From the NCBI GenBank assembly GCA_014529385.2, contig CM043959.1:16929309-16993308 (forward strand): DNA of 64,000 nucleotides, written 5' to 3'. Each line of letters opens with the position of its first letter. Within the stretch, counting starts at the first letter, position 1. Made by a program: the position numbers and the translations under genes. Shown here in pieces: positions 50,426-63,704 of this stretch. This stretch comes from Adiantum capillus-veneris (lineage: Eukaryota > Streptophyta > Polypodiopsida > Polypodiales > Pteridaceae). Under the pieces are notes generated by a model, which saw only the letters and a program-made list of their open reading frames with translations, was not told where the DNA came from and did not search any database.

Positions 50426-51344
50426 ATTAGAATCGCTCTCGGAGATGTCTACAAGGTAGCCTTTCGGACAAGTTTTGGTTTATAGAAATTTTTGGTGATG
50501 CCCTTTGGACTTACAAATGCTCCAGCAGCTTTCAACCAAATGATGAATAGGAATTTTCGAGAGCATCGATCTTTTGTGGGCACTTTCTTTGATGACATTA
50601 TAGTTTTCTCCAAGAATGAAGCAGAGCATTGACAACATTTGCTATAGGTCTTTCAGGCATTGCACGATAATAGATTTGTTATTAATTCCAAAAAGAGCGA
50701 GTTTTTCTTATTGGCGATACATTTCTTGGGACACATCGTCTAAGCAGTAGGAGTACAGATGGACCTGACCAAAATTGAGACTATCCGTGATTGGCCTAAC
50801 TTGAAGAATGTTCATGAAGTTTGAAGCTTTTTGGGCTTGTGCTCTTGCTATCAACGGTCCATTTGGAAGTTTGCAGAGATAGCTTTGCCTTTGCACATAT
50901 TGACTCAGAAAGGAGTCCCTTTCTCGTGGGGACCCACAGAGGTGATTGCTTCTCAGACACTTAAGGAAAAATTGACTACTAGACCAGTGTTGGCTTTGCC
51001 ATATTTGCAAAATCCATTTGAAGTTTATGTGACGCTTGTGGTCATAGTCTAGGAGAAGTCTTGATGCAAGAAAGCTATGTGATTGCTTATGAAAGAAGAA
51101 TGTTTTCAAGGCCATAATTGCTAGCCTAAATGTATGAGAAAGAGCTATTGGCAGTGATCCATGTTCTTACACAGTGGCGACATTATCTACTCGGAGCCGA
51201 TTTCACAATTTTGACAAATCATCAAAGTCTACGCTATTTCTTGTCACAGAAGAAGCTTTCGAAAAAGCAAATGTGGTGGGCTAACATTTGTCATAGTTTC
51301 ACTTCCAGATTGTCCATGTTCAGGGATAGAAAAATTGAGTGGCA
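50426..51344 (+). mobile_element. Gypsy reverse transcriptase and RNase H
   Basis: RT text: [20 protein letters not shown], then [11 protein letters not shown] (F-F-D-D for the usual Y-L-D-D) and FVINSKKSEFFL, FLGHIV. RNase H: FEVYVT near 51025, then YEKELLAVIHVLTQWRHYLL and FTILTNHQSLRYFLSQKKLS. The N-terminal third of RT is missing, and stops such as TGA and TAG interrupt the frame. It is flanked on both sides by copies of the integrase zinc-binding block. Confidence 0.87.
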
Positions 51345-52015
51345 GATGCAGTGTCTTAGAAGCCCCTAGCCTTGGCTATTTCCACAATTCATCATAGAAG
51401 CTTCCAAAATATGGTTGACCAGTACACCACAGATCTTGACTTTGCAGACAATTTTACTCGGATACAGAATGGGGAGACAGTTCTAGGGTATTCCATATGG
51501 GATGACTACTTGATGAAGAAAACGATAGTGTGTCACACTACCTTTGTGGGAAAATGTCTTAGTAGAGTGTCACTGTCTGCCTTTTACGGGTCACCACGGC
51601 ATCAATACCACCTTGAAGGGTGCGGAGTGTTATTTCTATTGGCCGAGACTCAAAAAGGATGTGGACAATTTTGCTCATCGTTGTTTAGTATGTCAAAAGG
51701 TCAAGTTTGACAGACATACGGCACGTGAATTACTACATTACAGATTTAGCAAGCAAGCTCACTTCATTCCAGTCAAGAAAACAGCCAAGCCGGCCCATTT
51801 AGCGAGACTATTCATTGCTCAGATATTTTGGTTACATGCATGCCTAAGACCATAGTCTCCGATAGAGACCCTCGATTCACGAGTTTATTTTGGAAGGCTA
51901 TTTGGGAGAACATTGGCACACAGTTGTAGTTCTCATCACACATTCCACCCGCATACATATGGACAATTTGAGATAGCCAATTTAGTGGTTTTGGATTTAT
52001 TGAAGTATTATGTAA
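51345..52015 (+). mobile_element. Gypsy integrase, zinc-binding and core, cut at inversion breakpoint
   Basis: Zinc-binding: STIHHRSFQNMVDQYTTD, GHHGINTT and CLVCQKVKFDRHTAREL. Core: [33 protein letters not shown] (in another frame) and FHPHTYGQFEIANLVVLDLL, keeping the Glu. Text ends LDLLKYYV near 52015 and continues on the minus strand at 34645 (SNQKTQWEKYLPLVEFAY). Confidence 0.85.
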
Positions 52016-52800
52016 CATTTTAATGGCCTATAATCTTATGTGTAGCGGAAATTAGCATGAACATAGTGGGCATTTCATTAGAATAAATTCCTAATGAGAA
52101 TTACAAGAGTGCTTGGGTGGAGAGAGCAACAAAAAGCATAACACCTAGTTAGATAGCATCGACAATACTTTCAAAAGAGAGAGAAATTAAGCTATTGACA
52201 ACAGTTGAGGACCGGATTTGCATGGAGCTGGTCCCCCCTCCAAAAGGCTTTGTATTATGGTTTCTCCCATCAAGAGAGACATTGTACAATACAATTCTTT
52301 GTGTTCCTTCAAGACTAGCTAGTGCAATGAAGATGGAAGCTTCATGCACCAAGCAAAACACTTAATCAAACACAACTTGAATTATCCCCGTTCTCAGACC
52401 CAAGACCTCACACACCTTCGAAGATGGTGAGAGCTAGCAGGGTATGAGAGTAGATTGAGAAGAAAAAGAAGTATCTTACGAGAAAGAAGTACATCAAGAA
52501 ATGTATCCATCAAACTAGGTAAGGGTAGGAATGCAATCTTTTGATTTGCTACATTTTCTATAGGCTACTGTAATTTTATTTCAATATGTAGGAATCTCAC
52601 TTGAATGATGATGGGAATTAATTACGATGCTCAAGTGATAGGATGTACTCTATTGTAGCATATCATCAAGCCAAAGGAATTGGTGGAGCTATTCGATGAT
52701 CCATTCAATGTTGGCATTGCCAAAGTTTTATGTTGGAAGTATTTCAACGAACTAAAGAACATTGTATCACCTCAGGAGATGATAGAGGTGTGTGATAGGA
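52016..52800. other. Right inversion-breakpoint flank, unidentified
   Basis: Plus-strand open stretch at about 52150-52340 (LLTTVEDRICMELVPPPKGF) looks coding but is not recognised. The rest shows nothing. Confidence 0.35.
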
Positions 52801-54660
<1,860 letters not shown>

Positions 54661-54712
54661 ATTGGATTATTTTGCAACTTAAATGCATTTGCACCTGTGT
54701 GTGTGTGAGTGT

Positions 54713-54759
<47 letters not shown>

Positions 54760-55616
54760 TTAAAATGTGAAGCCTAACGAAAGGAGGCTTTTCAAGTGAA
54801 GTGGGAACTTTTTTTAGCTCCTAAAAAAATTGAACTTTTGAAGCTCTTTAAAAAAAAGAGCTTTAGCAGCTAGTGCTTATGTCAAAAACCTTCAAAAAAC
54901 AAGTGAAAGGGTCACGACGGCTTTCAAAAACAATGAGAAAGTGATAAAATTGTTAGGTTGAATTAAACTAGTATCAGTGTTTGGGAAAGGATTTCCTCAG
55001 CTTAGTCTTGAGACGATTGAAAATTGAGACTAGCTAACTGCAAACCATGGTAAACGGAAGAAAAACCAATGATATATGTGAGAAAGTCGTCCAAAAATTT
55101 TGCAATTCTCAAAATTTTTGCTAGTTTTTCTGATTTTCTTCTTTGTGAGGAAGAAACTCGATCAGCAGAGCCGCTTAATAAAAGAGACTTTCTCAAATGT
55201 TAACACTGACTGGAATCAAGCTATAAAATGCAAGAAATGTAAAGCCATGTGAAGTTGTGAAAATGAAAGGTGAAATAAAAAGAACTAATTAATATATACG
55301 TGTGAATATAATTTATTAGAATTATGCAAAGTGAAGCTTCACTTTAACATTCTAAGATAATAGAATGCAAAAAAAACATGTGTGTGTATGTAAAATTTAC
55401 TAAAATTTATGGAAGGTGAAGCTTCACTTTAGCATTCTAAAACAATAGAATTCAAGAAAAGTAAAGACATGTAAAGATGTGAAATGAAAGGTAAGTCTCC
55501 ATCATGTCACGATGTGAAATGAAAGGAGTCTCACTAACCCCACACGACACTAAGGGTTTCTTTTAGAAAGCCAAAAAATAAGAGCTTCAAAAGTTCAAGT
55601 TTATGTTAAAAGACTC
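54661..55616. repeat. AT-rich interval with an 85-bp direct repeat and palindrome
   Basis: (TG)n(GA)n at about 54696-54760. The 12-nt palindrome GTGAAGCTTCAC occurs at 55331-55342 and 55416-55427 inside a diverged 85-bp direct repeat. A shorter repeat, cgatgtgaaatgaaagg, is near 55475 and 55510. No gene. Confidence 0.8.
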
Positions 55617-55634
55617 CTTTCCTTTGGCTTTCCA

Positions 55635-55683
<49 letters not shown>

Positions 55684-55852
55684 ACACACACCCCCCTCAT
55701 ATCCCCCCCCTCTTCCCCCATCCCCGTCTCTAATTCTTGCCTCCCTCCTTACCCACTAACCTCTTTCTTTTTGGCCCCCTCCCACTTCATACTCCTCAAT
55801 CTGTCTCCCCCCTCCCCCTCCCCCTCCCCCCCCCCCCCCCCCCCCCCCCCGC

Positions 55853-55925
<73 letters not shown>

Positions 55926-55928
55926 TAG
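55617..55928. repeat. (CT)n, poly-C, (CT)n, (CA)n composite
   Basis: (CT)n at about 55640-55678, C-rich block with about 26 Cs ending near 55852, (CT)n 55857-55902 and (CA)n 55903-55925. The (CA)n abuts the first direct repeat of the element to the right. Confidence 0.95.
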
Positions 55929-56243
55929 TAACATGAGGTCTTTCAACTGACTCTTCTATTAAATTTGACAAAAAGAAGCCGCGTTGATAAGTATTTGGGA
56001 TCCCCTCATCTACATCTCTATTAAACCGCCCATTACATGATCGCACAAACAGCTGTCTCGCAGTAAAAGCAGGTGTTTGGACGCTCTGCTAAAGGCAAGA
56101 TACGAGTCACCAAGACTAACCCATACTCTCGGGTGCGTGGAGTACTATTAAAATATCCTCTTAATAGATGACCATAACTACGATACAAAAAAATCTTATG
56201 AGGTGGAAGGAATTGGGCTAGCAGGTATAACCGCTCAGAAAAA
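55929..56243 (+). mobile_element. Direct repeat 1 of the PLE-like element
   Basis: Starts taacatgaggtctttcaact and matches 63705-64000 closely, with a few substitutions and a deletion of about 18 nt in copy 2. Offset is 7,777 bp. It is preceded by (CA)n. The match runs to the window end, so the repeat is longer than seen. It could be an LTR-like terminus, a pseudo-LTR of a Penelope-like element, or the start of a tandem copy. Confidence 0.9.
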
Positions 56244-59032
56244 CCTGGCTTCAATGAATGTTCTATGTAATAATATTGTGGCCCTAGGCCCACAGCCTCA
56301 GTTACTATCTCCAAACTGATATTGTTCCTAAAAAGCTCGCGACCCGAAAGGGTTACACTGATATGACCACCATTTAGTTTGGGAAATAGAGGTTCCTAAT
56401 TGCGGGAATAGATGAAGTTCATAACGGAGTAAAGTAGCTCTCCGAGTAGATTCACCTGATTGATAAAGGTGTGCTGTTGCTATGGAAAAAACCAGTTCTC
56501 AACTGTAGGCCATTATTGGATAAACACACGTGAGGAGCAAATAAACAGATATGTATATAACTTGAGTACAGTTACTCCTTACTGTTACCTTGGACGTGGT
56601 TATGTATAAATGTCATCTGGCTTTTACAGACTCACCTTTTGACTTCGAGACAGAATTGGAGATAATAAATGATCACAAAAAGTGTTGTTGCTATGCAGTG
56701 TATCTCACACCGTTAAGATCATGGTAGGTATATTGTACCCTAGTAGATGGCTGCATGACATAAGCTAATTGTAAGGTTATGTTGAATTGATAACGGGGTG
56801 TGTGGGATCAACGTGGGCTAGGTACAAAAAGCTCGTAAGGTGTTTCGAACCGGGTATCGACCACATAAGTTTTTTTGGTTGGTAGTCATAGTGTGACTTG
56901 GTACTATAGGACTTGACCTTGCTTTTAATTTTTAAAAAATCTCTCTATACACTCGGTAGCGTTTTAAAGCTTCTCTGCATTTGTGTCGAGCTTCTTGCAA
57001 CACGCCACTGCCTGTGCTAGGGTTGAGTTGGTAGGTGTTTGTAGCAGCGAGTGTTGGGGCGACTTGGTCTAGATCAACCGGATCTTGTGCTAGGGATAAT
57101 CTTGGAGTATATGGCCCGTATGGGCACCATCTAGTGCGGTAGCTAGTCCGTGTCAGTGGCAGATCTGCTCCGGATTTGCTTCAGCAAGTATAAATGCCTC
57201 TTAAAAAGTGAGCACTCCTACTCAATTAGCATCGTGTTGTATTCGCCTGTGCGTGCATTCTATATTGTGTGGGTTAGAAGCTATTTTCTATTGGGTGATC
57301 AATCAGGCCGAAAAAGAATGGGAAGGAGATTGTGGAAGCTTCTTCGTCTCCTAATCTACAGGTTTAAACAAAAATTGTTTCTTGCTCTTGAGAATGTCTA
57401 AAAATACTGTGAAGCTTTGCTGAGACAGTTTTGAGAAGCTATAAAAAAACCAGTAATTAGTTTTTTTTTAAAACCCTGTTCTGGATACTGACCTTTCTTT
57501 GTATGGGGTGTAATATGAGCTGTAAGATTGGTTTGCTTTGGGAATGATGCAAGTTATGGTTCTCTTTGACTAATGGTGTAAGGGTCCGTGAAATAAGCGG
57601 AACGGGAAATTAAAAAATGGTTCTGTAAGCTAGTTTTTATTGGATGGGATAAGTCTGACCCTATTGGCTAAGGAATAATATGACTTGAGCATGTCTAAAT
57701 AGATGGCATGATTTAGGATCGGACTGCATTATGTTTGTTTGGAAATGGTAAGGTTAGCTGGTGATTATTCATTTTTTTTAAAAAAAAGCTACTTGATGTA
57801 TGTATAGTTGGTCTTTGTATAGAGCCAAAAATTCACAAATATTAAAAAAAGATAAAAAAAGTGAGCAAGTAATGTCGGAGACCTATGTCAGCTGTAATAC
57901 TAAGGAGGTCGGAGTACACTATGTACATGGGCTGACCTCAGACTGATTCAATTCATAGTACTGGTACCGAAGTTCTGGAATTGTCTAAAGAGACTTTGAA
58001 TAAACTGAAGACTGTTTTCAGATTTGTTACCATATTGGATGATACTCTGTAGGTATTATATGTGTTTTTCACTCGCTCGTTTTTACCGTATTACAGCACA
58101 AGATGGAAAATGAGTGAAAGTTTCCTTTGCTAATCACAGATTCAGCCTATTGAGAGATTTCTGCTGGTTGAGACTGTTTGACCTTGGGTAATTCAAAAAA
58201 AAAAATCTTGAAAGTATACTTATAAATTAAACACAAAATAGTGAGTTGTTGGTTTTGTTACCTTGGTAAGTTGGAATAACGATGTGATGTAGTGCTCTAG
58301 GTAAGGTAACAAATCCTGGACTGATTTGGTTTTTCTTACTGAATCGACAAAAGGTTATTCTGAAATTACTGATTACTGGTTTCAAATTTGTAGCCCTACA
58401 TTCGGATATTGTGTAGTAACTAAGTGGTATCATATACCATTGATGGTAGATAACTGGTTTTATATTTACTTGGTGGTTGTTTACCATAGTGCATCATAAG
58501 TGGTGTATGTTAGTGTGAGTATCTGGTTGCTGTTCACCAATTCAGCATAGGGACTGATTTCTACCCGCCATAGTATGTTGGACCCTTGGGTATTCAATAA
58601 ATTGTGCTTGCCTATGTCTGCTCGCCTCTTGCTCAAGTATACTTTAACTGGTCTTTTCCTACCAGTTTGCTGTGTATACAAACAAAAAGATTCTATATGG
58701 GTAGGTTTAACAGTGGCTTGATACCATGTAGAAATATCATAAAATTTGTTTTCCCCTTAATATTATTCCTAGCTTAAGACTGTTATATCACTTCTTTCTC
58801 GGATGGTATATGAGCTTGCTCTAAGGAACTGAGTCGTCTAGTGCTTTTTGGTATACAAGTTATAGCGGGCTTAGGGCAGCACTAGGTTGAACATTACATA
58901 ATAACATTGCTTCTTTTTTATTATGGAAGCATATATCTAAACAAAAAGGAGTGATTCTCTGGTTTATTGGTAAATACTTAAGTTGTTTTTGGACATCTCA
59001 GCTTGGTTATAAATTGGTTCTTCAAATAGTTT

Positions 59033-59113
<81 letters not shown>

Positions 59114-59997
59114 ATACAAGAAAGTGGCGGTCTTTAATAAACTCAAATTTGGCTCGAGTTTTCTCGTGCATAACTCTAGAGTGTGAAATTCTCTCCAATC
59201 TGTCTAGGAAAGAAGTACTCTTTTAATCTCCCTAATATACTCCTAAAATATTAGGATCGGTAAAAGAACGTTCTTTTCAAAAATATATACCAGATATTTA
59301 GCAGCTCTATGGGTTTTGTCAATTTCCTTATCAGATTGGCAGAAAGCCAAGTAATTTTTTTTCAAAAAATACAAAATACAAGTTAAGAACTATGTTTTGT
59401 TTATGATTACATGGATAACAACTGGGATGCCCAGCATCACCTGCGTACAGTCACGTGCTAACGTATTGTTTTCTTATGGCTATGGGTGCAGGTGAGGGCT
59501 ACCTTTCTTGACTAAAACATTCTGTTCTTAACAAATGGTGGATCTCTTATTGTGAAGAAAAAATTCCCAAACTTTGGGTTTGCAGATTCCTGAGCTATAT
59601 TTTGTTATCTTCATTACCTTGTACAAAATTTATTTTCAACTGCAAATAGATTATTGTACAAAATCCATTGTACTTTTCTAGAATTGTTGGTCTGTGAACA
59701 GTTAATGTTCGTTTGCGTATATATATATATAAAGATTTAGAACTGCTACATACACAATAAAAGCAAAAGAGAGATTGACTCGGTGTTGATCTCTCTCAGA
59801 CAATGACTCTAGAAACGTTTGCCTATTATAGTATATTTTTGTACTCTAATAGGTTGGGGTGCTATCACACAGTCTTAGTGGTTTCTTTTAACCTAACTGG
59901 TGAAAGGTTGCTAGCACTACCATTCCACTTTACATTCATGTTTCTCACTGTACTTTAAATACTATCATTTACATGATCCATTACTTCTGCTAACCAG
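56244..59997 (+). mobile_element. Long non-coding leader of the PLE-like element
   Basis: 3.7 kb without a durable ORF. A self-complementary ggccctaggcc lies near 56280. The GGGTGCAGGTGAGG motif at about 59487 and the junction-like aactgctacatacacaat at about 59740 match the 3' parts of the non-coding copies at 13-16 kb and 35 kb. A (TA)n tract is inside. The sequence may contain introns. Confidence 0.55.
59037..59110. repeat. (TA)n microsatellite
   Basis: Uninterrupted AT/TA run of about 37 units. Confidence 0.98.
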
Positions 59998-60174
59998 GTT
60001 GTGGGAAAGCTTACCGCAAGAATTAAAGTTTGCTCTGACCCAAAAAAAAGAGCTCTAATTTCGGAGAAGTTACGACTCTCTAAAGAAATAGAAAAGACCT
60101 TCCCTCACATCTCACTTAGGATTAGGCCTTATCTACATAGGGCTGTAAAATTCAAAAAGATGTAACTCTTTGTG
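59998..60174 (+). mobile_element. Possible upstream coding exon of the PLE-like ORF1
   Basis: After an acceptor-like ttacttctgctaaccag (ends 59997) the frame VVGKLTARIKVCSDPKKRAL runs open to about 60174. A GT at 60145 (gtaaaattc) and an acceptor gatatttttgcag ending at 60239, with a branch-like ctaac, give a phase-0 95-nt intron leading into ORF1. ORF1 itself has no good ATG at its start, which supports an upstream exon. Confidence 0.4.
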
Positions 60175-60239
60175 TTAGATCTTCAGGTCGATTCCTCTCT
60201 TCCAATTCTATGGAATTCTAACTACGGATATTTTTGCAG

Positions 60240-61592
60240 ATTGTTTCCCTTTCCCAAGGGCTCGCTCTTCCTGTGGAACCCCTTTCCTTTGCCTCTCTTC
60301 TTGTACTAAAATGTATACAACATAGAGAAGCTTCCACCCTAATTTATGATGCTTCGAAGGAGTCTACTCTGTCTCTTGTCCAGCTTATCTCTTTTGACCT
60401 ATGGGTTAAATTACTAGCACTCTTTGTAAAAAATAAATCTGATGGTATCAACCTTTTGATGGAATTTACTTCAAATCTGGCTGGACATTCCAAAGCACAT
60501 ATTCAGGACTTAGCTTCTTTCTCTTCCAAAGGCTCTGAACTGTCCAATCTTCTTAGAAAATTTTGTGGGATTAGTCCTATCTTTGTTATGGCTCCCTCTA
60601 CGCCTATAGTCCCTCCCCCGAATAGCCTCTTTTGTAGAGATGCAGCTGCATTAGAAGCAGTGAAAGAATTTCAGAAAGACCTTTGTTCACTCAGTGAAGC
60701 TTCGCTTTTGGACATGGTACCGAAAGTTTCTAGGGCCTTTCCTTTTTTACCTTCACGACAAGTTGAGGTAGAATCCTTGGGGGTAGAGCACAGGCTTTGG
60801 ATGTTCCCGAATAAAGGATTTCTTGCACCCATATCCATGGAAACATGGGTCTTCCTTGCCAACTTGGCCCTTGCTACTATTGAGGAATGCAAACTTAAAG
60901 TTCTGAAAGGGATCCAACTATTGGACAAAGGGGATATGATTAAAGCTCCTTTCAATATGAGTTTCCTTGATGATAAAAAATGTAGTTCGAATACAGATTT
61001 ATATGGAAGAACTAAAGGGGTGATGACCTTTAGTAAAAGTAATGCTGATTACTACACCGGGACAGTGTGGAATGTGTTCAGGCCTTACCTTAAGTGTGCT
61101 TGCAGATTCTTAGACCCCAAAGCTGCTTGCGAGTCAAGCATAATTTGGTTTGACCATGCTATTTGGTATGCCCTCAACAATCTACCTAGTATCTTTCCTG
61201 ATAAAGCAGAAGAATTTCACCTTTCCCTCTTTTGCTCTTGGCTTGGTGGACAAGTGAAGGATCTGGTCTTAGCTCAAATAGCCTTTATTCAGTACAGATC
61301 AATTATGTGTGACACACTTGAAGAGCTTGGATCGAATGGGTGTGGTACTCTGCTAACCACTTATGGTGGCTTTAAAGGTATCAAAAGTATGGTTGGGCAA
61401 ATCAAACCAAATATTGAAGAGGATGAATCTCAAGTTTCCAAACATCCTAATACTCTTGTCTCTCCGGCGGCGTCTTACACCTCTTTCTTAACTCCCTCCT
61501 CGAGTGAATCTGTGTTTGGAAGAGGAAGAGGTAGAAGTTATGTGAGAGGTAGGGGAAGAAACCTACCAATCACAAACCTTTTGGATATGTAA
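60240..61592 (+). CDS. PLE-like element ORF1 with RGG tail
   Basis: About 450 codons, uninterrupted, the cleanest long ORF in the window. The first in-frame codons have no ATG; the frame opens directly after a strong splice acceptor at 60239. The body is helical and Leu/Ser-rich with no enzyme motif that I recognise. The C-terminus has a low-complexity SPAASYTSFLTPSSS stretch and then GRGRGRSYVRGRGRN, an RGG-type RNA-binding tail. It ends one nucleotide before ORF2. A Gag- or ORF1-like nucleic-acid chaperone role is inferred from position and tail only. Not recognised as a known family. Confidence 0.65.
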   Translation: MVSLSQGLALPVEPLSFASLLVLKCIQHREASTLIYDASKESTLSLVQLISFDLWVKLLALFVKNKSDGINLLMEFTSNLAGHSKAHIQDLASFSSKGSELSNLLRKFCGISPIFVMAPSTPIVPPPNSLFCRDAAALEAVKEFQKDLCSLSEASLLDMVPKVSRAFPFLPSRQVEVESLGVEHRLWMFPNKGFLAPISMETWVFLANLALATIEECKLKVLKGIQLLDKGDMIKAPFNMSFLDDKKCSSNTDLYGRTKGVMTFSKSNADYYTGTVWNVFRPYLKCACRFLDPKAACESSIIWFDHAIWYALNNLPSIFPDKAEEFHLSLFCSWLGGQVKDLVLAQIAFIQYRSIMCDTLEELGSNGCGTLLTTYGGFKGIKSMVGQIKPNIEEDESQVSKHPNTLVSPAASYTSFLTPSSSESVFGRGRGRSYVRGRGRNLPITNLLDM

Positions 61593-61593
61593 T

Positions 61594-63517
61594 ATGCAGG
61601 ATCAAAGGATGGCATGCGGAAGACGTTACCTACCTCCAAAGGAAAAAGCGTGTAAAAAGATTATCTCACATTGCTGTTTTACTAGCAAGATTTTGGATTT
61701 CTTTACTCCCCAAGCTATTTTCTCAGAATGTTTTGAACATATTTTTGGATGGAATGGATTACTAAAAGATGTGATGATTGGATGGAAATACTCGCCGCCT
61801 ATTAAGAATCTTTTTTATTCAAATGAATTTCTCCATAATAATGAGATACCTATCTACTTTTGTCATCTATTTCAAAAACTCTGTAAAAACTTCACTGACT
61901 TGGTTTTCATGTTTGTACATCGAACTTAGAAATCATTTCAGATCCACAAGTAAGAAGCCTCTTGAGTAAAGGCTTGAATCATATTCCTCCTTTTCCACTA
62001 AATCCTCAAAGTGCCTTATTGGCACTACTTGAATGCCTAGCCGACTTGGCTTTAAAACTCCAACTGGAGGTGGAAGTTCACTTCCAACTTACTTCAACAC
62101 TCAAAAGATTGTTTTGGAAAAAGATCAGTCTTATGCCACAAGTATGGCTAAGCATTGATACTACCTGGCTTACGCCTAAAATGAAGACCTCTATTTCTGA
62201 CACAAAAAAGAAATGGCTCATTATTGTCCTAGATAAAGCCTCAAATACTGCGTCCTTTATATGTAGAAAATTAGCATTCGAGGCTGCCAATACAAGACTT
62301 AATAGTAAAGACTTTCTTAAACTTGAGGACTCTCTGCTTCGTGTAGCTACAACATTAAACAATGAATTATCAGGACTCGGGTATAGTCCCGAATCTTTGA
62401 AAATTCCGGTACTCTTCTCAACATATAAAAATCATAAGCATAAATTTAGACGGATTTCTGATGCTTCAAAACGCCTTTTCTCTTGTGTTACGAATGATAT
62501 CACCCACTGCTTAAATTTTGTTCTTGACGAAATCGAAGATATATGTGCCATCAAACATAGAGATATAAAGAGATTCAGAAATATAAATTATTGCCCTTTT
62601 TGGGTCATAAAAAACGGAGCGAGGTGTTTATCAACCTCCCAGAAAGCATTTACTCTATCTTTACGGCAGACATAACTCAATGTTATGAAAATATCCCTTT
62701 AGATGGACCGTATGGGCTTGTTTTTACCTTATCTTGTCTTATAAAGATTTCCTTTACCCACAGAAAGGAGCTTGGGTATACTTGCATCTCACAAAAACGG
62801 AATAAAGGATGGGTAAAAAAATCGAATAAATCTGCACCTTTCATCTTTAAAGAGGATGATTTATATAAGTATATCTTTTGGCTACTTAATAACAGTTGTA
62901 TCCAATTAGGTGATACCTGCTACAAACAAACTCTTGGGATCCCAATGGGTTTTTCATGCTCTCCGATTATGTGTAATCTATATCTTTGTTATTTCGAATA
63001 TCAATGGCTCCTAAAAACATTAAATAACCCAGCAAGTAATTCGTTACTCACACGCGTTGCGCATTCATTCAGATTTATGGATGACATGTGTAGCCTCAAC
63101 AATCCCATGTTTGAGATTAATCTTAATGATATTTATCCACCTTGCCTAAATATTGAACCTACATTCTCTGAGAGAGATCTATGGCAGGATAAATGGATCA
63201 TTTCCAGGACACACTTCCTCAATATTGAGTTTACTTTAACTTCCCTTTTTTTGGGAAACTTTTTTACTCGCTTTTTTTGGAAAAGAGAAAAGCTTAAACT
63301 CGTGTCCTCCAAATTTACAAAGAAAAAAAGCAATAGACCTTTTAAGAATTCTCTACACACGTGTCTAGGAATACTTTTTCTTATAATATACGCCTCTTCC
63401 AACTGTTTTAGAGCATATGAAGAAATCAATACTTTGATTACCAAGTTCAATAATAATGGGTTTTCAAAAAAAGACCTTTTTGCATGTATCTGCAACTCCC
63501 TAGAAAAACACAACTAG
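61594..63517 (+). mobile_element. PLE-like reverse transcriptase ORF2 in three frames
   Basis: ATG at 61594, one nt after ORF1's stop. Frame 1 to about 61910, frame 3 to about 62615, frame 2 to 63517. Landmarks: SDPQVRSLLSKGLNHIPP, VLDKASNTASFICRK, STYKNHKHKFRRISDASKRL, then RT motif A TADITQCYENIP (Asp at 62669), motif B LGIPMGFSCSPIMCNLYL (62936), motif C FRFMDDMCSLNNP (DD at 63080-63085) and motif D-like THFLNIEFTL. This text resembles RT-like proteins common in aquatic animals (GIPMG..CAP, F.YIDD) and, more loosely, Penelope-like RTs; LINE, LTR and DIRS RTs do not fit. No GIY-YIG endonuclease is visible. About 640 residues in total. Only frameshifts, no stops, interrupt it, so it is a young copy. 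Confidence 0.8.
62609..62650 (+). promoter_or_regulatory. Candidate -1 frameshift signal in ORF2
   Basis: A_AAA_AAC at 62609-62615 lies in the correct phase (ata aaa aac). Slipping back one base moves reading from frame 3 to frame 2, exactly where the RT continues (WVIKN to RSEVF). Five nt downstream, 62621-62638 can form a GAGGT/ACCTC stem. A simple deletion or insertion in the A run explains the data equally well. Confidence 0.4.
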
Positions 63518-63617
63518 ACCTACCTTAAGTTTCACTTACAAAATTTGATAAGTCTACTTAAATCAGAACAAAATCTATCGACAGCATCACATGTTGCAAA
63601 GTAATAGGAACACTTCC

Positions 63618-63657
63618 TGAGGTAGTAGGTCCCTATTCTATGGGGTCTACTACCTCA
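63618..63657 (+). other. 3' UTR stem-loop of the PLE-like element
   Basis: TGAGGTAGTAG and CTACTACCTCA form a perfect 11-bp stem, extended by two G-U and three C-G pairs, with an 8-nt loop. It lies 100 nt after the RT stop and about 30 nt before the (CA)n. It could be an RNA recognition or 3' processing signal. Confidence 0.6.
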
Positions 63658-63681
63658 CAGGATATGGTGCCTGAGTATGGG

Positions 63682-63704
63682 TGGGCACACACACACACAC
63701 AAAA
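63682..63704. repeat. (CA)n before direct repeat 2
   Basis: Short (CA)n ending in caaaa directly before the second direct repeat, paralleling the (CA)n at 55903-55925 before repeat 1. Confidence 0.9.

Noticed and set aside
60240-61592. ORF1 as a DIRS-type tyrosine recombinase or GIY-YIG endonuclease.
   Set aside because: I could not find an R..HxxR..Y pattern or GIY/YIG motif. Left as unknown with an RGG tail.
63618-63629. TGAGGTAGTAGG equals the start of the let-7 microRNA.
   Set aside because: A 12-nt match in a plant retroelement 3' UTR; the loop is far too short for a microRNA precursor and the rest does not match. Treated as a structural stem only.
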